This document shows, in pieces, positions 56,464 to 64,000 of a stretch of 64,000 bases of DNA (position 1 is its first letter; each line of letters begins with the position of its first letter). Under the pieces are notes generated by a model. It was given only the letters and a program-made list of their open reading frames with translations, was not told the origin of the DNA and did no database searches. Made by a program: the position numbers and the translations under genes. This stretch comes from Shewanella aquimarina (GTDB lineage Bacteria > Pseudomonadota > Gammaproteobacteria > Enterobacterales > Shewanellaceae): positions 147,662 to 211,661 of the forward strand of contig NZ_JAKIKY010000008.1 of assembly GCF_023349185.1 (NCBI RefSeq), given 5' to 3'.

Positions 56464-59400
56464 TTAGAACTGGTTATGCATATCGTTTAAGGCGTTGTGC
56501 AGCAGCTCGTCGTCATTAGCGTTGGCATGGTGCTCCTCTACTGGGTCGTCGATATCTATGCCCCTATGCTTTAGCTCCTCTTTTTCATGGTGATCCAGCA
56601 GCGGATTGTCGAAGTGATCTACCTGAGTCAGGGTGAGAGCGTCGGCGTCGAACTGCTCTGCCGGCATCGGCGGCGTATCCAGATCAGCTTGAGACCTGGT
56701 GTGGTTATCAAGCAGCGCCAGATCTTGCTGGCTAAGTCCTATCATCTGCAGATAGTGATCCACAGGGGCGAGCGTAGCGGCCGCCAATGGCTGGGGGTCT
56801 GCCTCTGCATGAGAGGGGTCGGCACCACTTGTCATCTGCTCATGGGGCTGATTAACAGGCTCCTCATCTTGAGCTGCTGCGCGTTGTGCATGCTTATCCT
56901 CTGCCTCGTTTTCGTTTGCCTGGATGATGACAGGGGCATCATCGCTAACGTCCTGATTACCATCCCATTGGGGGGGATCATTCAGCTCAGGCGGCGGTGG
57001 TGGTGGGGCCGGACTCATGGTGACAGGAGTGACCGTCATGTCCACCAACTGGGTCGACTGTTGGTTGTGGCCACTATGGCCATGGATATAGGTGATATCC
57101 AGATTCACCTCCACATCCACATTGGAGGAGTGGCTGTCATGGTAGAGGATGTGGAAGATATCGTGGTGGGTTTCTGAGATGGTCTCGCCCGCCCAGTGGG
57201 TGCCGCCCGCAGCCTTGTCGCCCGGTGTTGGTTCTTGGTTATAGAGATAGTCTACGTGGCCTGTATCTGGGTCTATGGTAAGGGTGCCGTATTGCCCCTT
57301 AAGACTGTGTGTGGGGTGTCCATGACCGTCATCTATTGCCCATGCGCCCTTGGTGGATAGGTTAGGGGTGAGTTGCTGAAGCAATGGCGGAGCAATGAGA
57401 TCGCCTGAGATATGTGAGCCAATGCTACCACTACCTGTTGGTGTAGGGGGGGTCTTAAAGCTCAAAGTGGGTACAGGGTTAGCGCTATCGCTAATAAACA
57501 GAGGGCTGTGTATTGATGCTAAATTCCCCGCTAAATCTTGAACCGATGCGGTGATATCAACCGTTCCCCCAGGCAGCGCCTGAACCTCCGCTGCGGTTAA
57601 TGAAGTGTGCCAAGCGCCTTGAGTTACCACGGCTTGATGCTGCTGACCCGCAATCGTTACTGTAACCGTTTGCCCATCTTCAACGCCAGATACTGTACCC
57701 GTTATATCAATCGCTTGCTGGTGTTCGCTGGCGTCAATGATGTTGTCGCTGGTGATTGGGTTAACCCTAATGGCCGTAGTATCGGTGCTGTAGTGATGAT
57801 TATCCGCCGCACTGGTTGCCGTAGTGCCATCAGGCCCTGTGGTGGTGACTTCTACATGTAAGGGGACATCTCCAGTTGGTGCAGTTTTAGGGAGTACAAC
57901 CTCAATGCTTGAACGATGCCAATCTTGCACTTCGACTGCTTGGCCATTCTGAACTGTAGCAGTGTGTCCATGGCCGTCATCAAGAGTTGTACCATCCGGA
58001 AGGCCAGTTAGCTTAACGCTTGTAACATGATCATCCGGATCATTGGGCTGCACATCCAGGTTCAGATCGTGATGGAATGGATTCCCCCCTATTTGTGGTG
58101 TATTCAAAGTGTGATGTGCCAATGCATCGGTTTGGTGTCCTGTATGATCGACTAGTTGCCCGCCTTGGATGCCTAATTCCAGTAAAACCCTGCCAGAACC
58201 AATTCCTGGTGTTGATTCACTTAATGGTCCAGAGGCTACCTGTTGGGCTGTTACTTCTCCTTGCATAATGACAGCACTGGTAAATACAGCTTGCACACTT
58301 AAATCACTCGCAGGCGCTTTCATCTGCCCATCGCTGTACATTACCTGCCCATTTTCATTCATCAGTGGGTGTAACCCATCACCTAAATTAACCCCAGTAT
58401 GTCCTACTGCTTTTGCAATAAAGATTGGTATATGGTCTCCCCCACGACCTTGGTGGTTAAACCAAAAGGTAGGATTTCCAAAAATCTGTGCATCATCTCC
58501 AGCAGTGTTGTAACTATTCATGCCTAAATCACTATCATGCCATATCTGAGCACTGTTGGTGTGAAAGACAGGTTGACCATCTTGATAAACAGTGGCGCTA
58601 TGCGATGCAGTATTTACTGAGAAGGTGAGTCGATGTGGATCATGGTTTTGAGTAATATCAATACCTGTTTGAATTGGTTTATGTCCCGGTAGCCAAATAG
58701 TAAGGTTTTGTGGGTTGGTGACCGTAAATGTATTTAACGTGTTGGTATGACTGTCGTCTGAATAAATTTTACATACTGCTGCAGCTCCTTGTTGTTCACC
58801 TTTGGCGACAGCATTACCAAATTGTATTAAAACGGATTCTTTATTAAGGTGTGAGCCTGAAGGAATTTTAACCACGACTTCAGCGGTTAATTCTGGTGAA
58901 GTCTGATGGGTAAGGTGAGAACCATCCAAGCGGGTAACAGCAAGCCCATTCCCTTGTCCTGATTGCATGGTTGCTTCAGTCGCGCTCAGATGCATCGAAA
59001 TCGACGCTGCATCGGTGACGCTGTCTACCGTAATATGACCTGAAGCCGCTGCCGACTGCATGCCATTTTCACTCACGGTAAATCCAAAGCTGGCATCACC
59101 GTGGTAGTTTTGCGCTGGTGTAAAAACAAGCTGGTCAATGTGGGCTGTGTCGATATGTTGTCCAGCTGCCACAGGCTGCCCATTGAACGTCAAAGTGCCG
59201 TGTGTTACATCAGGTAAAGAACTGATGGTGAGCTGATCAAAATTGTCCGCACTGAACTCTGCAGCAGTAAAGGTATGTGGGGAATCTTCATGCATCTGAA
59301 TGATCCCGGAGCTTGCCGTTGGCGCACTGCCCATACTGGCATGAACAGACACTGAAGCTCCTTCAGGGTCGGTGACCTGATAACTGATGTCTACCGGCCC

Positions 59401-62400
59401 TTTGTATCCATTTTCAGGATGGTAAAGATAACCTCCATGGCCATCAGGAGTAATGGTGCCGTGGTCCGCTTGTAGGTGGCTGACACTTAAATGCTGATTG
59501 TCATACGTATCTGAGTCGTGAACATTAGCCAGCAAATCACGTAAAGCGATAGGTGTATTACCATTTTGCGGCGTGATAAAGGTTTGCCCATTAACAACTG
59601 GCGCATCGTTGGTTCCCAGAATTGTGACTACAATGTCATGTTTGGTTCCATCACTGGCGGTCACCGTGATCTTATCTTGTACATTCTCTTGGGCGCCAAC
59701 ATGTTGCACTTTACTTTGATCAAGCGTGTATTCCCAACGTCCGTTGACCATCGTAAAAGAACCGTAACCGTTGTCACCTGATGTGGCCGGCATATCTGGC
59801 AGTGTTGGCGTTTGATTCGTATCTGGGTCGGTGATGGAAATACTGCCGTGCACCGTAGCAACATCTCCCACATTTCCTTCCGTTAAGTTTCCTGAAAAAT
59901 CCCCTTTAAATTCAGAAGGGGTGTCCGTGCCCGTTAGATTAACTGTCACTTGATGGGTCACGCCATCGTGGGTTCTAAACGTAAAGGTTTCTTGGGCTTT
60001 TGCGCCATCTGGCAAGGATGTGGCTTTATCACCAGCCACAAAGGACCAGTGACCATCTTTCATAGTGAAAGTACCGTAACCATGATCTCCTATTTGGTTT
60101 TGTACATTAACAAAGGTGTCTGGGGTCGCATCTGGATCAGTAATATGCAAGTCACCATGGGCATCATCGGTCACACCATTAAAATGCGCCGTGGCACTGT
60201 TTGTCCCGCGCGTAAACATTGCATAGCCATTTACACCATAATTTGGGTCTCCCATGTTCATTACCCAAAACCCATGCTGCAGATCCAAGCCCTGAGCAGC
60301 ACCACCTGCCGGACCCTCATCACCGCCTACAGAATACCAACGACCAGCGTTTGGATCGTTTTTGGTCACCGGTGGAAAGTCAAAACCAGCAGAAATGGTG
60401 GCCAGCCAAGCCCCTTGGGGAACCGTCAAATCTGGCATAGCACCTTGTGAACCGCCCTCAGTGACAGAGGCACTGTTATCACCTGAAATCTTTGCAACAT
60501 CGTTCACTGCCACCAAGTTAATAGAGGCGGTTTGTGGTATAGACGCCCCATGCTCATCTTGCACTTGGTAACTAAACTGGACTGGACCGTTATAGTCCTT
60601 GTCAGGTGTAAAACGAAAAGTACCATCGTGGTTGTCTACAATTTGTCCGTGATCGGCAGACAAATTATGTATGCTCAGTTGTGCGTTATGGTCAATATCA
60701 CTGGCATGGGCTAGCAAATCAGAAGCTTGCAAGGTCACAGTCGTGTCTTCTTTTCCTGTAGCCAATATGACTGACGATGACACAGTCGGAGCATCATTAG
60801 TGCCCGTAACGGTAATAGTAATGCGGTGAGACGTGCCATCCGAAGAATGAACCTCATAGATGACATCTTTAGTTTCACCTTGCTTTAGGGCTTGTACCGC
60901 TGGATTGCCATTTGCTAGGACGTAATCCCAATTGCCATGACGGTCGATGTGCATTTCTCCCTGGAAGGGGTCACTGATAGCTTTTTCGTGTCCAAATGCC
61001 CCTGACGCCCTAAAGTGATCTTCACCAGCATCTGGATCGGATATAGAAAGGCTTCCGGTCACTTGAATATGATGCATCGAATCGGGGAAAACGTGCCGAT
61101 CTTCAGTAATTGAACCAGTATCGACACCTGCGATGATCGCAGAGTCGTTGCTACCTTGTACATTTATTTGAATATGTTTTGTTGCTGTAGAGCCATCACT
61201 TGAAATGGCAACAATATCAAATCCTTCTGTTTGATTTTGTCCCGCCGTTAAGTGCTGTGCTTTGGCCGGATCTAATTGGTAATGCCAAGTACCATCTGTC
61301 GCGACACTGAAACTGCCAAAATTACCGGTTAAATTCTGCGTTTGAAAATGCACGCTATCATCTTTATCAACATCGTGTGTTTGTAATGTGCCTGATAGCG
61401 TGGTTTTTTGATCTTCAATGGCAGTGCCAATCGATGCTGTTAACGAATCAGGTGTATCGATAATAACGCTATCTTCTGTGCCTTTAATCGTCGCTGTAAT
61501 AGGAATTCGTGTGCCATCTGCGGTGATCAACGTCATGTGATCGGTGAGACTTTGACCATCTTTTAATTGTTGAATTTCAGGGTGATTATTATCTGCGATA
61601 TAAAGCCATTTATTATGTCCATCAAATCCATGAGTGGTAACAAATGAACCGTGATCCCCCTGTAAAGTCATTGCAAAATTTGCGGGGACGCTATGCTCAA
61701 CACCATTAACTTCAATTTTGACAATTTGTGCATCGGCTTGACCATCGGTATCAGTAATATCAAGGTTTTTCCAATAAGAAGTTAACGTATGAGAAGAGGA
61801 ACCGCTAAGATGATCTTCAATCACTTCGTTGCTAGATAACGCACTCGCAAGTACTGAAGCATCATTGACAGCAACTAAATTGATCGTTGCGTCTGTGTGT
61901 GTAGTCCCCCCGTGGCGATCAATGACATCATAATTAAAGTGTACAACTCCGTTGTAGTCTTTTTCTGGCGTGAAGGTGAAACTGCCATCGGCATTGGTGC
62001 TGACTGAACCATGGTCGGCTGTTAAGTGGGTGGCTTTTAGCCAGCCTTGATCGTTGCGGTCACTATCACTGGCGTGAGCTAATAAATCCTGTTGGGTTAA
62101 TATCACCTGTTTATCTTCACTGCCTTGGCTCAACACAAGTCCACCGGTCACAGTTGGTGCATCGTTACTACCGTGCACGACGACAGTGACCGTTTTACTC
62201 ACTTTGCTTCCATCGGTTGATATAGCCTCAACGGTGAAATGCTCGTTCCATTCATCACCTTGCCCTAATGCTCCTGCTTTTGACTCATCGACAATGTAGT
62301 GCCACTGACCATTGGCATCTATTGAGAACGCACCATATTTCCCAGTTGTTTGAGTAATGGCCCAGCTCACTGAATCATGAGTATCACTATCATGAGCCTG

Positions 62401-64000
62401 TAGTTGACCGCTGACTTGTGCGCCTGTTGATTGATGCTCAATCACATCACCAATATGATTGGGTGAATCGATGATAACGTGATCTTCGGTCCCTTTAATT
62501 TCAACCGATAGAGACTGGCGGGTGCCATCTGGTGCAACTAAGGTGATACTTTCATGTAAAGACTCGCCCTCTTTTAAACCTTGAATTGATGGGTTGCGAT
62601 TATCACCGTTATACAACCAAACTAGCTCCCCCTTGTGCGGACCATGAGAATATGTTGTTAGTTCGAATTTGCCATATTTGGTTTGAATATCAAGAGGCGA
62701 ACCGACTTGCCAAGTAACCGTTTTACCGCCAAATTCAATGTCAACCTGATCGACCTTACTGTCAATGTCGGTAATCGTCAGTTGATGCCATTGTGAGTCG
62801 GCGAAGCGACTGCCGCCAAAGTTGCCATAAGAGCTGACTCCAGGATCGATGTCTTCTTTAACTGAGTCAGTTGAGACACCGCCAAACACAGTCTTGTCGT
62901 CAACGGCCGCTAGGTTGGTGGAAGCACCTGTATGTGTAATACCACCATGGGCATCTTTCACATCGTAAGTAAAATGCACCTCGCCGTTGTAGTCTTTTTC
63001 TGGCGAGAAGGTAAAGGTGCCATCTTGGTTGTCTCGAATGGAGCCATGGTTGGCAATCAAGTTAGCGACGGTAAGCTGACCTTGGTCGTTACCATCAATA
63101 TCGGTTGCATGCGCCAGCAAATCAGCCGCAGTAATGGTTTGAACAGAGTCTTCCTTGCCTGAGTTTAACTGCACTTCACTTGATACTGTCGGGGCGTCAT
63201 TAGTGCCGTGGATGGTAATGACGATATCGTGGGTGGTGCCATCTTTAGAGTGTACCGTCACCGTATCCGTTAAGGTTTCACCTTTCCCTAAGTGCTGGAT
63301 TTCAGGTTTGCGGTTATCTATGTAGTAATTCCAGTTTCCTTTTGGGTCAATTGCCAATTGGCCACCCAGCGATGATGAATATGGCCGCCACTCTGGGTGC
63401 GTTGCTGCTGAGATAAGGGTTTTAAAATCAAAGCCTGATTCATCCTTGTCGGGGTCGATAGCAGATAATGAGCCTTGAGTCTCCAATTTATAGGCGTAGT
63501 TTCCTTGCACGCTGGCATGAGGGTTTAGGTCTTCAGTAACACTACCTGTATCAATGCCTGCAATAACCGCATTATCTTGTACCGCCGCTAAAGTGGTACT
63601 GGCGCCAGTATGAGTCATACCGCCGTGTGCATCTTTGACGTCATAGCTAAAGTGCACCGCGCCGTTATAGTCTTTTTCTGGGGTAAAAGTGAAGGTACCA
63701 TCGCCATTAATTAATATCGAACCATGGTCGGCGTGTAGGTTTTCAATAGTTAGTTTACCCGCGTCATTGGCATCCACATCGACAGTGTTTGCCAACAGTT
63801 GAGCGGTCGTCAGCGTTTGGCGTGTATCTTCAGTGCCACTTTGTAGTACGACCTCGGATGAACAATAGGGGCGGTCATTACTGCCATGGATGGTGATAAC
63901 AATGTCATGAGATGTCCCATCTTTTGAATAAACGGTAATGGTATCGGTCAGGCTTTGCCCTTCACCGAGCTGGTCAATTGTCGATCCTCTGTTGGACGCG
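56464..64000 (-). CDS. Giant VCBS/cadherin-like repeat surface protein, 5' part outside the window
   Basis: The frame is open to the right edge (about 2511 codons visible); a TTG at 63795 is not a start. From the edge inward, five cadherin-like units (each with DLLAHASDIDGND, then DHGSI...DGTFTFTPEKDYNG) alternate with about eight VCBS units (TED...GSLSISDPD, then DGTSHDIVITIHGTNDAPTV). The region around 58980-58150 has a LamG/concanavalin-like domain, 57780-57480 an Ig-like domain, 57460-57030 a last VCBS-like unit; the tail is a Pro run followed by an acidic, His-rich 150-residue end. No RTX nonapeptides are seen in the tail. It is an adhesin-like exported protein; its secretion system is not in the window. 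Confidence 0.9.
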   Translation of the reverse strand, partial: ASNRGSTIDQLGEGQSLTDTITVYSKDGTSHDIVITIHGSNDRPYCSSEVVLQSGTEDTRQTLTTAQLLANTVDVDANDAGKLTIENLHADHGSILINGDGTFTFTPEKDYNGAVHFSYDVKDAHGGMTHTGASTTLAAVQDNAVIAGIDTGSVTEDLNPHASVQGNYAYKLETQGSLSAIDPDKDESGFDFKTLISAATHPEWRPYSSSLGGQLAIDPKGNWNYYIDNRKPEIQHLGKGETLTDTVTVHSKDGTTHDIVITIHGTNDAPTVSSEVQLNSGKEDSVQTITAADLLAHATDIDGNDQGQLTVANLIANHGSIRDNQDGTFTFSPEKDYNGEVHFTYDVKDAHGGITHTGASTNLAAVDDKTVFGGVSTDSVKEDIDPGVSSYGNFGGSRFADSQWHQLTITDIDSKVDQVDIEFGGKTVTWQVGSPLDIQTKYGKFELTTYSHGPHKGELVWLYNGDNRNPSIQGLKEGESLHESITLVAPDGTRQSLSVEIKGTEDHVIIDSPNHIGDVIEHQSTGAQVSGQLQAHDSDTHDSVSWAITQTTGKYGAFSIDANGQWHYIVDESKAGALGQGDEWNEHFTVEAISTDGSKVSKTVTVVVHGSNDAPTVTGGLVLSQGSEDKQVILTQQDLLAHASDSDRNDQGWLKATHLTADHGSVSTNADGSFTFTPEKDYNGVVHFNYDVIDRHGGTTHTDATINLVAVNDASVLASALSSNEVIEDHLSGSSSHTLTSYWKNLDITDTDGQADAQIVKIEVNGVEHSVPANFAMTLQGDHGSFVTTHGFDGHNKWLYIADNNHPEIQQLKDGQSLTDHMTLITADGTRIPITATIKGTEDSVIIDTPDSLTASIGTAIEDQKTTLSGTLQTHDVDKDDSVHFQTQNLTGNFGSFSVATDGTWHYQLDPAKAQHLTAGQNQTEGFDIVAISSDGSTATKHIQINVQGSNDSAIIAGVDTGSITEDRHVFPDSMHHIQVTGSLSISDPDAGEDHFRASGAFGHEKAISDPFQGEMHIDRHGNWDYVLANGNPAVQALKQGETKDVIYEVHSSDGTSHRITITVTGTNDAPTVSSSVILATGKEDTTVTLQASDLLAHASDIDHNAQLSIHNLSADHGQIVDNHDGTFRFTPDKDYNGPVQFSYQVQDEHGASIPQTASINLVAVNDVAKISGDNSASVTEGGSQGAMPDLTVPQGAWLATISAGFDFPPVTKNDPNAGRWYSVGGDEGPAGGAAQGLDLQHGFWVMNMGDPNYGVNGYAMFTRGTNSATAHFNGVTDDAHGDLHITDPDATPDTFVNVQNQIGDHGYGTFTMKDGHWSFVAGDKATSLPDGAKAQETFTFRTHDGVTHQVTVNLTGTDTPSEFKGDFSGNLTEGNVGDVATVHGSISITDPDTNQTPTLPDMPATSGDNGYGSFTMVNGRWEYTLDQSKVQHVGAQENVQDKITVTASDGTKHDIVVTILGTNDAPVVNGQTFITPQNGNTPIALRDLLANVHDSDTYDNQHLSVSHLQADHGTITPDGHGGYLYHPENGYKGPVDISYQVTDPEGASVSVHASMGSAPTASSGIIQMHEDSPHTFTAAEFSADNFDQLTISSLPDVTHGTLTFNGQPVAAGQHIDTAHIDQLVFTPAQNYHGDASFGFTVSENGMQSAAASGHITVDSVTDAASISMHLSATEATMQSGQGNGLAVTRLDGSHLTHQTSPELTAEVVVKIPSGSHLNKESVLIQFGNAVAKGEQQGAAAVCKIYSDDSHTNTLNTFTVTNPQNLTIWLPGHKPIQTGIDITQNHDPHRLTFSVNTASHSATVYQDGQPVFHTNSAQIWHDSDLGMNSYNTAGDDAQIFGNPTFWFNHQGRGGDHIPIFIAKAVGHTGVNLGDGLHPLMNENGQVMYSDGQMKAPASDLSVQAVFTSAVIMQGEVTAQQVASGPLSESTPGIGSGRVLLELGIQGGQLVDHTGHQTDALAHHTLNTPQIGGNPFHHDLNLDVQPNDPDDHVTSVKLTGLPDGTTLDDGHGHTATVQNGQAVEVQDWHRSSIEVVLPKTAPTGDVPLHVEVTTTGPDGTTATSAADNHHYSTDTTAIRVNPITSDNIIDASEHQQAIDITGTVSGVEDGQTVTVTIAGQQHQAVVTQGAWHTSLTAAEVQALPGGTVDITASVQDLAGNLASIHSPLFISDSANPVPTLSFKTPPTPTGSGSIGSHISGDLIAPPLLQQLTPNLSTKGAWAIDDGHGHPTHSLKGQYGTLTIDPDTGHVDYLYNQEPTPGDKAAGGTHWAGETISETHHDIFHILYHDSHSSNVDVEVNLDITYIHGHSGHNQQSTQLVDMTVTPVTMSPAPPPPPPELNDPPQWDGNQDVSDDAPVIIQANENEAEDKHAQRAAAQDEEPVNQPHEQMTSGADPSHAEADPQPLAAATLAPVDHYLQMIGLSQQDLALLDNHTRSQADLDTPPMPAEQFDADALTLTQVDHFDNPLLDHHEKEELKHRGIDIDDPVEEHHANANDDELLHNALNDMHNQF

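Noticed and set aside
63795..63797. TTG as the start codon of the giant adhesin
   Set aside because: The frame continues to the right edge with the same repeat units, so the gene simply leaves the window.
56464..64000. Possible CRISPR or satellite array in the repeated sequence
   Set aside because: The repeats are protein-level VCBS and cadherin-like units in an open frame, with diverged DNA and no short spacers.

Overview
The window is a chromosomal stretch of a marine gammaproteobacterium, almost certainly Shewanella. The support is gene content: RapA, a QnrA-type pentapeptide protein (the chromosomal family known from Shewanella), a pentahaem NrfA, a DUF2999 protein, a CCGSCS-type small protein, TM-anchored small proteins and a very large VCBS-repeat surface protein. 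A pairing of nnrS with a stand-alone nrfA would fit S. loihica-like strains, but I cannot assign the species from sequence alone. Most of the window is GC-rich core genome; two stretches (about 25.0-27.3 kb and 28.9-30.7 kb) look AT-richer and mobile.

Layout. 0-13 kb: end of a UPF0114 membrane protein, a DUF3530 protein, rapA, a PIN-PhoH ATPase, a large hybrid sensor kinase and a secreted metzincin. 13-15.2 kb: small envelope genes, including a tiny secreted protein made of short repeats and a lipoprotein cytochrome c. 15.3-22.2 kb: an RND efflux operon with a divergent LysR regulator, and a MATE pump. 22.2-25 kb: groES-groEL with a sigma-32 type promoter, a leader hairpin, and a threefold repeat-plus-hairpin array after groEL.

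25.2-27.2 kb is the main item of interest: a retron-like cassette consisting of a structured msr-msd-like RNA region, a 67-aa single-TM protein, a retron reverse transcriptase with an unusual LLDD active-site motif, and a cold-shock-like protein whose start codon overlaps the RT stop. Next to it, on the opposite strand, is a NYN-LOTUS protein. A hipBA toxin-antitoxin pair follows, with four inverted-repeat operators at an exact 50-bp pitch. Both cassettes look like defence or stress modules placed beside groEL.

30.7-45 kb: a thioredoxin-like membrane protein, the qnr gene, an outer-membrane barrel with a partner periplasmic protein, a cold-shock/TM/excalibur fusion, an arsR-thioredoxin-permease operon with a perfect 22-bp operator, an S9 peptidase, several small lipoproteins, and an alanine/glycine:cation symporter behind a tandem glycine riboswitch. 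45-56 kb: a SulP transporter, a DUF2846 lipoprotein, a DUF134 regulator coupled to a NifX-like protein, nnrS-nrfA (nitrosative stress and nitrite ammonification), a LysR-Old Yellow Enzyme divergent pair and a sulfate/molybdate-type permease. 56.4-64 kb is filled by the 3' part of the giant VCBS/cadherin-like surface protein, which runs off the right edge; its reading frame contains what looks like a pair of compensating indels near the edge.

No rRNA, tRNA, CRISPR array, complete insertion sequence or prophage was seen.
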